A stretch of 64,000 bases of DNA from Streptosporangium lutulentum (lineage in GTDB: Bacteria > Actinomycetota > Actinomycetes > Streptosporangiales > Streptosporangiaceae). The notes below the pieces were generated by a model that searched no databases, was not told the origin of the DNA, and saw nothing but the letters and a program-made list of their open reading frames with translations. This document shows positions 39,710 through 47,504 of this stretch, piece after piece. The DNA is taken from contig NZ_JAUSQU010000001.1 of the NCBI RefSeq assembly GCF_030811455.1, forward strand, positions 6,014,001-6,078,000, read 5' to 3'. Position 1 is the stretch's first letter; each line of letters starts with the position of its first letter. Position numbers and translations under genes: made by a program.

Positions 39710-40042
39710 ATGAACGTTGAACTCCCGGGTTCGTGCACCCATGTGCATGGGACACGTCCACCCGTTCCGGCCGGTTACGCCGACGGCTGCGAGGAGTGCC
39801 TGCAGACGGGTGGCCAATGGGTGGAACTGCGTGAATGCCTGGCCTGCGGCTATGTCGGCTGTTGCGACACCTCCCCCGGCCGGCACGCCGCCGCGCACTG
39901 GGCGGCCACCGCCCATCCGGCGACCGCCTCCTTGGAGCCCGGCGACCGGTGGGGGTGGTGCTATGCCGACCGGCACTATCTCAGGTCCGTCCGGCGGGAC
40001 CGCGCATCGTGGCGGAGTCGTGTTCGAGGACGAGCCGGGTGA
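39710..40042 (+). CDS. UBP-type zinc-finger protein
   Basis: A 110-residue protein that is essentially one zf-UBP domain: CTHV, CEECLQTGGQWVELRECLACGYVGCCD, then RHAAAHWAATAHPATASLEPGDRWGWCYAD. The Cys/His pairs are in the usual order. In eukaryotes the fold binds the ubiquitin C-terminus; bacterial copies are common in actinomycetes with unknown role. ATG 39710 has ggaaagg 7 nt upstream. The last 62 bp overlap the 3' end of the convergent LAL regulator gene; the C-terminal Arg-rich tail lies in this overlap and may be recent. Confidence 0.87.
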   Translation: MNVELPGSCTHVHGTRPPVPAGYADGCEECLQTGGQWVELRECLACGYVGCCDTSPGRHAAAHWAATAHPATASLEPGDRWGWCYADRHYLRSVRRDRASWRSRVRGRAG

Positions 40043-42788
40043 GCTCGACACGTGAGCCGATCCCGAGCTTGGCGAAGGCGTGCCACAGATGGGTGCTGAC
40101 CGTGTGCGGGGACAGGAAGAGCCGGTCGGCGACCTGCTTGTTGGTGGCGCCGTCCGCGACCAGCCTGACGATCTGCAGTTCGGAGGCGGTGAGACTGTCC
40201 CAGCCCTCGGTCGGCCTGCCGGAAACGGCGCGCGATCGGCGCTCGCCCATGCCCTTGAGACGGTCACGCACGCGGGCCGCGTCGTATTCGGCCTCCGACT
40301 GCTCGTAGAGCCGCAGTGCCGCATCCAGGTGGGGGATCGTCCCGGTGTCCTCCAGCGCCCCCGCCAGCGCCAGCGGCCGGGGAATGTCCTGATACACCTC
40401 GACGGCTCGGACCAGCAGGCCCGCGTCGCCGTCCACGAGGGCACGGGCGTGCAGGGCCGTGGCCGTGTAGATGGGGATGTCGGGGTTGTCGCGGTGACGG
40501 GTCTCGGCGAACTCGGTGACCAGGGTGGCACGGGCGCGGTCTCCGGCCCGCAGCGCCATCCGGACGAGGACGGGCTCATCGGCCGGGTCGGACGGGTAGG
40601 ACAGCGACGAGGTGGGCCGATAGTAGGAACGGGCGGCCTCGGCGGTCAGCTCCATGGCCCGCGTGTGATCGCCGTCGTCGGCGGCGGCCTGGGCGGCCAG
40701 CCACGCTCCCGCTCGTCGCATCTGCCCGGTCTCGGCCCGCATGACGGCGTCGGCGAATTCACGGCCGCGCGCCAGTTCGCGCGGATCGCCGGTGTGCAGG
40801 CCGACGCGGCCGAGCACGTATCGGGCCGTGACGTCGTCGAAGTTGCCGGGGCCGAGCTCGTCGGACATGGCCATGACCGCTTCGGCCTCGGCTCGGGCGT
40901 CGCCGAGCCGGCCCGCGTCCAGGTACACCCGGCAGCGCACCGTGCCCCACAGCCGCAGCAGCTTGGCCTGTCCGTGATGCCGGGCCTTGCGCACGCCGTC
41001 GTCCGTCTCGGCCAGTGCCTCCTCCACCCGTCCCAGCATGCTGAGCAGGGCGGCCTTCCAGACGCCGGGCATCCACAGCACGTCGGTGTAGCGGACGTCG
41101 CGCGACGCGGCCACCGCCTGGTCGGCGAGGTCGAGCGCGCGGTGGATGTCGAGCCTGTTACCGGCGATCATCGAGCCCACGCTCAGCAGGGTGGCACGCG
41201 AAGCCTGGTCGGCCGCCTGATCCGCCGCGGCCAGCGCGGCCGGGAGCAGGCTTTCGGCCTCGGCGATCTCCTCGGCGTCGAGGAGGGCGAGGTTGAAGAC
41301 CAGCATGGCCATCAGCTGAGCGCGAATGCGGGGCGGCAGGCCGGGCAGTGCGACCCCGGCGCGGCTCTGCTCTACGGCCTCCCTGAAGGAGCGCTGGTTG
41401 GCCACGAGCGTCAGGCCCAGCCTGATGCCCGCCTCGACCTCGATCGGCAGTGGCCGGCGCAGCGCGGTCTCCGCCAGTGCCAGGGCTTCGCCGAGGTGGC
41501 CCGTCTGGCTGAACAGGGGCAGGGCCTCGGCGATGAAGCCGGCTTGGCGCAGCGGGTCGAGGGCGGAGAGTTCGATCGCGCGGCGGCTCATCTCCACGGC
41601 GGCGGACGGCGCGGTGCTCGCCAGGTCGCGGGCGGCCCGGCGAAGCAGCGCGATGGCCGTTTCGTCGCCGGGCTCGGCGGTCTCCACGAGGTCGGCGGCG
41701 ATCCGCGCGACCGGGATGCCGTGATCGAGTCGCAGGTCGACGGCCTGGCGGCGGAGCGCCTTACGCAGCGTCGCGGGCAGGGTCGCCTGGACGGCCTCGT
41801 GGATCAGGTTGTGGCTGAACACCAGCGTGCCGTCGCTCTCGGTCAGAAGGTCGGCCGACAGCAGTTCCTCCAGCGGCTCCAGCAGCGTGACGGCGGACTC
41901 ACCGGTGAGTTCGGCGAGCTGGTCGATGGAGACGGTCCGGCCCAGAACCGATGCGATCTGCGCGGCCTTCTTGGCCATCGGGGAGACCTGTTCGAGCCGA
42001 TGCTGGATGGAGGCGTGGAAACGCAGGGGCAGGCGCCGTCGAGTCAGCCGTGCGACGCCCTCGGTGACGGCGACCGCCCCCTCGTCGAGCACGCCGTTGA
42101 TCAGCTCGGTGAGCAGCAGCGGGTGTCCCTCCGCCTGCCGCGCCAGGTGCAGGACGCCGGGATCGGGAGTGGCCGCCAGCAGGTCTCCGGTCATCGCCGC
42201 GACCGCCTCGCCCGGCAGAGGTGCCAAAGTGAGCAGATGACCGCCCGGCAGGCTCAGTGCGGAGATCGTGGCGCGTACGTCGGGGGTGAGCGGGCCGGTT
42301 CGCACGGCGGTGATCCAGACGATGGGATGCATGGACAGGCGCTGCGGCAGGGTCCGCAGGGCCAGGAGGGTGCCCTCGTCGCACCATTGGAGATCGTCGA
42401 TGGCGATCACCAGCGGCGCGGTCAGCGCGGCGCGTTCCACGTGCTCGTGGAGCTCCTGCAGCAACCAGTAGCGTTTCGCGGAGGTCGCCGGAGCGGCCTT
42501 GAGCACAGCGGCCGGGAAAATCGGGTCGGGGCCGGAGTGCAGAGCCCCGAGCAGCGCGCCGAAGGGGATGGTCCGCCCTTCCGGGTCTCCCCCGCCGTGC
42601 ATCACGCGGAGTCCTGTCGCCTCGGCCATGCGGCGCGTCTCGGTGAGTATGCGGGTCTTGCCGATGCCGGGACCGCCCTGGATGAGCACCTTCGTGCCCG
42701 TGCCGCGCGACAGCGCGGCCACGTGGGTCCTCAGGGCGGCGATCTCGGGCTGTCGTCCGCGCAGCCGGTGACGTCCGGACAGGTTCAT
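39981..42788 (-). CDS. LuxR-family LAL (MalT-like) ATPase regulator 2
   Basis: A 935-residue paralogue of LAL 1. It has Walker A IQGGPGIGKTR near residue 35, Walker B LVIAIDDLQW, a long helical repeat middle, and a C-terminal HTH LTASELQIVRLVADGATNKQVADRLFLSPHTVSTHLWHAF. ATG 42788 (MNLSGRHR) is chosen because the duplicated upstream segment ends there; an in-frame ATG 42821 lies within it. No strong ribosome site, as for the sigma gene that shares the same upstream DNA. It overlaps the UBP gene tail by 62 bp in convergent orientation. Ligand unknown. Confidence 0.9.
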   Translation of the reverse strand: MNLSGRHRLRGRQPEIAALRTHVAALSRGTGTKVLIQGGPGIGKTRILTETRRMAEATGLRVMHGGGDPEGRTIPFGALLGALHSGPDPIFPAAVLKAAPATSAKRYWLLQELHEHVERAALTAPLVIAIDDLQWCDEGTLLALRTLPQRLSMHPIVWITAVRTGPLTPDVRATISALSLPGGHLLTLAPLPGEAVAAMTGDLLAATPDPGVLHLARQAEGHPLLLTELINGVLDEGAVAVTEGVARLTRRRLPLRFHASIQHRLEQVSPMAKKAAQIASVLGRTVSIDQLAELTGESAVTLLEPLEELLSADLLTESDGTLVFSHNLIHEAVQATLPATLRKALRRQAVDLRLDHGIPVARIAADLVETAEPGDETAIALLRRAARDLASTAPSAAVEMSRRAIELSALDPLRQAGFIAEALPLFSQTGHLGEALALAETALRRPLPIEVEAGIRLGLTLVANQRSFREAVEQSRAGVALPGLPPRIRAQLMAMLVFNLALLDAEEIAEAESLLPAALAAADQAADQASRATLLSVGSMIAGNRLDIHRALDLADQAVAASRDVRYTDVLWMPGVWKAALLSMLGRVEEALAETDDGVRKARHHGQAKLLRLWGTVRCRVYLDAGRLGDARAEAEAVMAMSDELGPGNFDDVTARYVLGRVGLHTGDPRELARGREFADAVMRAETGQMRRAGAWLAAQAAADDGDHTRAMELTAEAARSYYRPTSSLSYPSDPADEPVLVRMALRAGDRARATLVTEFAETRHRDNPDIPIYTATALHARALVDGDAGLLVRAVEVYQDIPRPLALAGALEDTGTIPHLDAALRLYEQSEAEYDAARVRDRLKGMGERRSRAVSGRPTEGWDSLTASELQIVRLVADGATNKQVADRLFLSPHTVSTHLWHAFAKLGIGSRVELTRLVLEHDSATMRGPAGRT

Positions 42789-43013
42789 GGTCACGGTCTC
42801 GACTCCACTCGCACACGGCATCCGGCGATGCCACTGCGATCACGATCGCCTCTCGGACCCCTCCGTCGCGCCCGTGGAAGACCGTGGTCGGTACCGTGGT
42901 CCGCGGTGGTGGCCGCCCACGTGTCAGTGGCGTCACGCCCCGGAGACGATCTCCGGTGAGCCGGTCGAGGGCCGCGGCGGGCGCCCGGCGCCCGGTTCGA
43001 GTGTGGGAGCGTC
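42780..43013 (-). repeat. ~234-bp duplication, copy B (inverted)
   Basis: Inverted copy of 26601-26835. It covers the upstream region and first codons of LAL regulator 2. The coding trace TTVPTTVFHGRDGG in one frame looks like the C-terminal part of an alpha/beta hydrolase, so the duplicated DNA derives from a hydrolase 3' end plus promoter. Confidence 0.8.
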
Positions 43014-43244
43014 CGCCGGACCCGTCACACCGGAACGTCCGGCGCCGCCTTACGGCCGCCGTCCGTCACGGATGCGGGCCCACCCGGCCGATTCCGGCGC
43101 GATCAGGCGGTCGCGAGAGGCGGCGGCCGCCTCCGGTTCGTGGCCGCGGGGATCCCGGGTCGCGTCGCCGCCGGGGTCGCCCGCCCGGCCGCCGTTCGCG
43201 ACCGGGCCCCGGGGCCGGACCGGCGTCCTGGCCTGTTCCCGTGC

Positions 43245-43270
43245 GTTTACGTACTCCTACGTACGCAAAC
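43245..43270. promoter_or_regulatory. Operator-like inverted repeat
   Basis: gtttacgtac (43245-43254) and gtacgcaaac (43261-43270) form an inverted repeat with 9 of 10 matches and a 6-nt spacer, 70 bp before the truncated LAL gene. It is AT-richer than its surroundings. A repressor site is possible. Confidence 0.5.
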
Positions 43271-43339
43271 CACCGTCGACCACTCGTACGTTCTTGAACA
43301 GGCCGGGAGTTGGAGTGACGGGGTGGAGGTGGTTCCGGG

Positions 43340-44035
43340 GTGCTCGGCGATCTGAGCCTCGGGCTTCTCTGGGACGTGGGCCGGCACGGCGGGAGACTCT
43401 CGGTCCTGGACGGCGTCGACGGCCTGCCCGGCGGCTTTCACCGCTCCGGCACGACGGCCGGCCTGCTGGGCCGGCAGGCCGAGTGCGAGGAACTCGATCG
43501 GCTGCTCGCCGCGGTTCGCGTCGGCCGGGGCCGGGCGCTGGTGATGCGCGGTGAGGCGGGGGTGGGCAAGTCGGCGCTGCTGGACTGCCTGACCGAGAGG
43601 GCCTCCGGGTTCCGGGTGGTGTGCGTCGCGGGGGTGCGGTCGGAGACGGAGCTCGCGTTCGCGGCGCTGTACTCGCTCTGCGCGCCGATGCTGGACCTGC
43701 TGGACGGCCTGCCGGGACCACAGCGCGACGCGCTCGGCACGGCGTTCGGGCTACGCGCCGGACCGGCACCGGATCGCTCGCTCATCGGCACGGCCGCACT
43801 CGGCCTGCTCGCGGCGGCGGCCGGAGAACGTCCGCTGGTGTGCGTGATCGACGACGCCCAGTGGCTGGACCACGCCTCGGCCCAGGTGCTCGCGTTCGTC
43901 GGGCGCCGGCTGTACGCGGAGCCGGTGGCCTGCGTGTTCGCGGTACGCGACGACGGTGAGGCGGACGAGCTGTCCGGGCTGCCGGTGATGGACGTCACGG
44001 GCCTGTCCGCCGGCGATGCCCGGGCGCTGCTGTGA
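43340..44035 (+). pseudogene. Truncated LAL regulator (ATPase part only)
   Basis: A 231-residue N-terminal fragment of a LuxR LAL protein. It has LLGRQAECEELDRLLAAVRVGRGRALV, Walker A RGEAGVGKSALL, and Walker B VCVIDDAQWLDHASAQVL, then ends at TGA just after the SAGDARALL segment. The helical repeats and HTH (about 650 residues) are missing. Downstream, a different frame reads ALLDILDCAMEDLIEPLPARPP to a stop at about 44163, perhaps the tail of another deleted gene, so a deletion junction near 44033 is likely. If translated it could still bind ATP, but it cannot bind DNA. Confidence 0.7.
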
Positions 44036-44277
44036 TAGCGCTGCTGGACATCCTGGACTGCGCCATGGAGGACCTGATCGAACCGCTACCGGCCCGGCCG
44101 CCGGACCTAGACGGGAACCCGGACGTAGACGGGAACGCGGACGCGGACGGGGGGCGAGACTGACCGGCGCCGAGCCGCTCAGGCGCGGGTCACCGGCGTG
44201 CCGTCATCGTCGCCGAACGGCTCACCCCGGACATCGACCACACGCCTCCGCCCCTCTCGTCAGAGGGCCGACGCCTG

Positions 44278-44769
44278 TCAGAGGGCCAGCGCGGCCATGA
44301 GGGCCATGCTGGCCGCCATTCCGGCCGAGCACACCTCCTGGTTGAGCGCCCTTCGGCCCGCGCCCCGCTCGGGCAGGACGCGGATGAGCCGAGCGCAGGT
44401 CCAGGCCAGCCCGATGGCCAGGGTTATCGGGGCCGGCGACCCGCCTCCGTGCGAATGCCCGGACGAGACGCCGGCGAGAGGGTGCCCGCTGAACGCCGTC
44501 AGCACCAAGAGGATGGACATGATCGCGAAGTCCTGGATGTGATGTCCGGTCTCCGCCCGGCGGGAGGGGGAGCCGCAGAGCCAGCCGGCGGTCAGCAGCG
44601 TGAGCACCGCGACGGCGAGGAACACGCCGCCCAGGTGCCCGGCCGCCATGCCGAGCGCCATGACGACGTGCGGCCACCTCCTGGCGGGACGCGCGGAGGG
44701 CAGCAGGGCCGGAGCGAGAGCCAGGACGCAGCCGGCCACCACCGCCACCGTGTGGAGGAAGGCATGCAT
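44278..44769 (-). CDS. Membrane protein of unknown function with His-rich loop
   Basis: A 163-residue integral membrane protein with about five hydrophobic segments, e.g. TVAVVAGCVLALAPALL, VVMALGMAAGHLGGVFLAVAVLTLL and VCSAGMAASMALMAALAL. It resembles small DUF5134-type actinobacterial membrane proteins in its spacing, but I am not sure of the family. A loop with SGHSHGGG and scattered membrane histidines hints at metal handling. ATG 44769. It lies 41 bp downstream of the AhpD-like gene on the same strand and may share its transcript. Confidence 0.7.
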   Translation of the reverse strand: MHAFLHTVAVVAGCVLALAPALLPSARPARRWPHVVMALGMAAGHLGGVFLAVAVLTLLTAGWLCGSPSRRAETGHHIQDFAIMSILLVLTAFSGHPLAGVSSGHSHGGGSPAPITLAIGLAWTCARLIRVLPERGAGRRALNQEVCSAGMAASMALMAALAL

Positions 44770-44809
44770 CAGGCGATCTCGGCTTCCACCGGCTTCCAGG
44801 TACTCCTCG

Positions 44810-45283
44810 TTATCCGAACTGGCCCGGCTGGTAGTCGCCGGCGGGCTGCCGGACGACGACGTTCGCGCGGTTGAAGGCGTTGATAACGGCGATGAGGGAC
44901 ACCAGGGCGGCGAGCTGGTCCTCGTCGTAGTGCTTGGCGGCGTTCGCCCAGGTCTCGTCCGGGACGCCGCCGGCCGCGTCGGCGATGCGGGTGCCCTGCT
45001 CGGTCAGCTCCAGGGCGGCGCGCTCGGCGTCGGTGAACACCGTGGCCTCCCTCCAGGCGGCGACCAGGTTGAGACGCGCCGAGGTCTCCCCGGCGTGCGC
45101 GGCGTCCTTGGTGTGCATGTCGGTGCAGAAGCCGCAGCCGTTGATCTGACTGGCGCGGATCCTCACCAGGTGCTGCGTCGCGGCCGGCAGCGTCGAGTCG
45201 GCGATCACCTTGTTCGCCGAGACGAGGTGCTTCATGACCTTGGCCGCGATCGGGTTGCCGAAGAGGTTCAAGCGGGCATCCAC
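44810..45283 (-). CDS. Carboxymuconolactone decarboxylase/AhpD-like protein
   Basis: A 157-residue protein of the CMD/AhpD family. The redox motif INGCGFCTDMHTKDA has the CxxC pair and partner His of AhpD-type alkylhydroperoxidases, so it probably works as a thiol peroxidase partner rather than a decarboxylase. The GTG start at 45283 has gggag 6 nt upstream. The promoter region holds TGTCACA-N16-TGTC, a near-perfect ECF41 promoter; AhpD-like genes are the classic ECF41 targets. The ECF41-like factor is 18 kb away in this window. Confidence 0.9.
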   Translation of the reverse strand: MDARLNLFGNPIAAKVMKHLVSANKVIADSTLPAATQHLVRIRASQINGCGFCTDMHTKDAAHAGETSARLNLVAAWREATVFTDAERAALELTEQGTRIADAAGGVPDETWANAAKHYDEDQLAALVSLIAVINAFNRANVVVRQPAGDYQPGQFG

Positions 45284-45321
45284 GATGTGCTCCCTGCCGT
45301 TGTCGATGGTTACACCCTTCT

Positions 45322-45348
45322 GACAGGACAGCCCGGCAAGCTGTGACA
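45322..45348 (-). promoter_or_regulatory. ECF41-type promoter
   Basis: Minus strand TGTCACA (45348-45342), exactly 16 nt, TGTC (45325-45322), then about 39 nt to the GTG start. It matches the ECF41 consensus TGTCACA-N16-CGTC with a single change. Confidence 0.6.
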
Positions 45349-45589
45349 GGAACGAGGGGAAGATGCGTTCCCTTCCCGCCGGACGACTGCGGGGTCTTCG
45401 GGCGGTTGCGGGGTCTTCGGACGGCTGGGGATCTTCGGGCGGCAGGGGCTCGCCGACCGGTGGGGGTCGCGTCGACGCCGGATTCCGGGCCGGATCTCCC
45501 CAGCCCTCCTTGTCACACATCGGGACGCTGTCTTGTCTGAGCTGGTGCACGGCCGGATCGAGCCGGCCACTTTCCACGGAGGAAGCCCG

Positions 45590-46030
45590 ATGAGCACCGA
45601 TCACGCCCACGCCCACCACCTCGAGAACCCCGACAAGAGCGGACCGCCGCCGAAGATCGACGTGATCGCCACCGTTCCGGGGGCGCCGCCCGCGCCGGAG
45701 GGGGCCGAGGCGATGACGATCCTGGTCACGTTGCCGCCGAAGAGCCCTGGCGCGCCGCCTCACCGGCACTCCGGGCCCGCGTACGGGTTCGTGGTCAAGG
45801 GGGCCATCAACTTCGAGCTCGAAGGCGAGCCCGTGCGGGTGGTCCGGGCCGGCGAGGCGTTCTGGGAGCCCGGTGGAGACGTGATCCACTACCAGGACGG
45901 CAACCACTTCGCCGACGAGGAGTCGGCCTTCGTGGTGACGATGTTCTGCGCGCCCGGGCAGCCGATGCTGACCGTGGTCAGCCCGGAGGAGCTCGAAGCC
46001 CGGCGAGACCGTCGCGCGCCGCGGTCATGA
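45590..46030 (+). CDS. Cupin-domain protein 1
   Basis: A 146-residue single-domain cupin. Motif 1 is PPHRHSGPAYGFVVKGAINFELEG (two His, one Glu-like position) and motif 2 is EPGGDVIHYQDG. An N-terminal His run (HAHAHH) precedes it. Small cupins bind a metal and act as sensors, isomerases or dioxygenases; function unknown here. ATG 45590 has ggagga 7 nt upstream. Its TGA overlaps the ATG of the next cupin (ATGA), so the two are a coupled pair. Divergent from the AhpD-like gene, with the promoter region between. Confidence 0.88.
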   Translation: MSTDHAHAHHLENPDKSGPPPKIDVIATVPGAPPAPEGAEAMTILVTLPPKSPGAPPHRHSGPAYGFVVKGAINFELEGEPVRVVRAGEAFWEPGGDVIHYQDGNHFADEESAFVVTMFCAPGQPMLTVVSPEELEARRDRRAPRS

Positions 46031-46353
46031 CCAAGGTTTCGCTGACCGCGCTCGTTCGCGATCTGCTCAAGCGTGCCCATGAGGTGGACAGTGGCCGCAG
46101 TGCCACCACCGTCCACGGTGGACACGATCGTTCGTTGCGGCAGACCGTGATGGCGTTGCGGCAGGGCGAGCACATACACGAACACGAGCATCCCGGCGAG
46201 GTCACGGTGCACGTGCTGCACGGGCGGGTGCGGCTTGTCGCCGGGCCCGACTCGTGGGACGGACTGCCGGGCGATCTGCTGGTCATGCCCGAACGCCGTC
46301 ACCGCGTGGAGGCCGTACAGGACTGCGCGTTCCTGTTCACCACCGCGCGCTGA
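46027..46353 (+). CDS. Cupin-domain protein 2
   Basis: A 108-residue small cupin: LRQGEHIHEHEHPGEVTVHVLHGRVRLV is motif 1 with His/Glu ligands, and PGDLLVMPERRHRVEA is motif 2. It is translationally coupled to cupin 1 by ATGA overlap. The N-terminus (SLTALVRDLLKRAHEVDSGRSATTVHGG) is typical of short actinobacterial cupins of unknown function that buffer or sense metals or redox state. Nothing specific can be assigned. Confidence 0.87.
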   Translation: MTKVSLTALVRDLLKRAHEVDSGRSATTVHGGHDRSLRQTVMALRQGEHIHEHEHPGEVTVHVLHGRVRLVAGPDSWDGLPGDLLVMPERRHRVEAVQDCAFLFTTAR

Positions 46354-46463
46354 AAGCGCCGAGGGCGGGAACCGGGATCCCGCCTTCAGCGCCGCCGGAC
46401 GTCAACGGTGGAGACGCTTCACCCGCGGGGCCGGGATGTCGCGCGCGGCTCCCCCGCCGGCCG

Positions 46464-46648
46464 GATCAGAGGCCGGCGAAGAACTCCCGTACGTCCTCGA
46501 CCAGCATGCCGGGCTGCTCCAGCGCGACGTGGGCGCCGCCCCTGTCGAACTCCGTCCACCGTGCCACCGTCGTGTCGCGCTCGGCGAAACGACGGACGGT
46601 GACGCCACCGGGGGTGACCACGCACACCGTGGGGACGGTCACCCGATC
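46464..46648 (-). pseudogene. Epoxide-hydrolase C-terminal remnant
   Basis: About 60 codons without a start read DRVTVPTVCVVTPGG, RRFAERDTTVARWTEFDRGGAHVALEQPGMLVEDVREFFAGL and stop. This is the C-terminal end of an EHN-type epoxide hydrolase, normally about 380 residues with the catalytic His in RGGHFAAxE; here the His region reads GGAHVALE. The 5' five-sixths are gone. The break coincides with the AT-rich promoter of the toxin-antitoxin pair, which suggests that insertion of that DNA cut the gene. Confidence 0.75.
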
Positions 46649-46704
46649 CTTTTTCTTTGCGCGTTCCCTGCCCAGTTATCTTATGTCGATTATATGATTC
46701 GCCT

Positions 46705-46950
46705 ATGAGGAAACGACCTGTCACCGTCACGGTGGACGCCGAACTGCTTGACTACGCCGAACAGCAGGTACAAGGCGGTGATGCTCGGTCCCTGTCCGCC
46801 TACGTCAACGAGGCCATCGCCGCGCGCGTCCGCCTCGAACGACGCGCCCGCGCCGCCTGGGGCGGACTCGTCGCCAAGGCGCAGGAAGACGGCGACGCCG
46901 TCGCCCGAGCCCAACGTATGGCCGCCAAGATCAGGGCGCAGCTCGGGTGA
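46705..46950 (+). CDS. Type II antitoxin, ribbon-helix-helix-like
   Basis: An 81-residue antitoxin. The N-terminal beta-strand and helices (RPVTVTVDAELLDYAEQQVQGGDARSLSAYVNEAIAARV) look like a ribbon-helix-helix DNA-binding domain; the C-terminal helix (RAAWGGLVAKAQEDGDAVARAQRM) would bind the toxin. The upstream 46650-46704 is AT-rich (ttatcttatgtcgattatatgattc) and is the likely autoregulated promoter. Its TGA overlaps the GTG start of the toxin gene, typical of TA operons. Very low ribosome-site complementarity. Confidence 0.82.
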   Translation: MRKRPVTVTVDAELLDYAEQQVQGGDARSLSAYVNEAIAARVRLERRARAAWGGLVAKAQEDGDAVARAQRMAAKIRAQLG

Positions 46951-47366
46951 CCCACATCCCCCCGCTCATCCTCGACGTAACCGTCCTCGGCGAACTCGCC
47001 CGCGGCGACGCCACGATCATCAACCTGATCCAGATATTCGACGCGGGAGAGCAGCCGATGGTCATCCCCGCGCTGGCCATCACCGGGGCCACGCTCGGCA
47101 ACAAGTCGCCCGAGGCCGCCGACGCGCTGCGCGGCCTGGCCCTGATGGAAGGCGTCACCGTCGTTCCGCTCGACGGCCCGGAGGAGAGCATCGCCCTGGC
47201 CGACATGATCAGTGCAACCCGGTTGGCAGCCTGGGACGCGCACGCCGCCACCGAAGCGCTCAGCCTGATCGGCGCAATTCTCACCATGGACGCCTCACGG
47301 TGGGAGGATCCGCAGCGCCAGCTTGAGGAACACTTGCAAGTAATCGAAATCTCCGACGCCCTGTAG
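46947..47366 (+). CDS. PIN-like toxin of type II TA pair
   Basis: A 139-residue protein with PIN-domain order: an N-terminal strand with Asp (LILDVTVLGELARGD), an acidic middle, and the C-terminal AWDAHAATEALSLIGAILTMDASRWED, where Asp residues would hold the Mg ion. PIN toxins are RNases that cut tRNA or mRNA; the antitoxin is encoded just upstream with GTGA overlap. The family assignment rests on the residue pattern and pairing only. A short aggatc-cgca-gatcct hairpin follows the gene (about 47391-47406). Confidence 0.75.
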   Translation: MTHIPPLILDVTVLGELARGDATIINLIQIFDAGEQPMVIPALAITGATLGNKSPEAADALRGLALMEGVTVVPLDGPEESIALADMISATRLAAWDAHAATEALSLIGAILTMDASRWEDPQRQLEEHLQVIEISDAL

Positions 47367-47471
47367 CCCGACGGGAGCCACCCATGCCGAGCAGGATCCG
47401 CAGATCCTCCGCCAGCAGCACCCCGATCATCCGACACTCCTCTCCCGCGCCATCGGACATTTAAGGCAGAT

Positions 47472-47497
47472 GCCCCGTCCTTCAGGGCAGAGAGGAA
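47472..47497. mobile_element. IS200/IS605-like end hairpin (solitary relic)
   Basis: gccccgtccttcagggcagagaggaa resembles the hairpin-plus-purine tail seen at the ends of actinobacterial tnpB-type IS200/IS605 elements and their omega RNAs. No tnpA or tnpB frame is present within reach, so if real it is a leftover end. It lies between the convergent toxin gene and the unknown 356-codon gene. The call rests on resemblance only. Confidence 0.4.
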
Positions 47498-47504
47498 GCA
47501 CTCC

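Noticed and set aside
44066..44163. Short frame MEDLIEPLPARPPDLDG with DGN repeats
   Set aside because: No ribosome site and only 32 codons; treated as a possible tail of a deleted gene rather than a gene.
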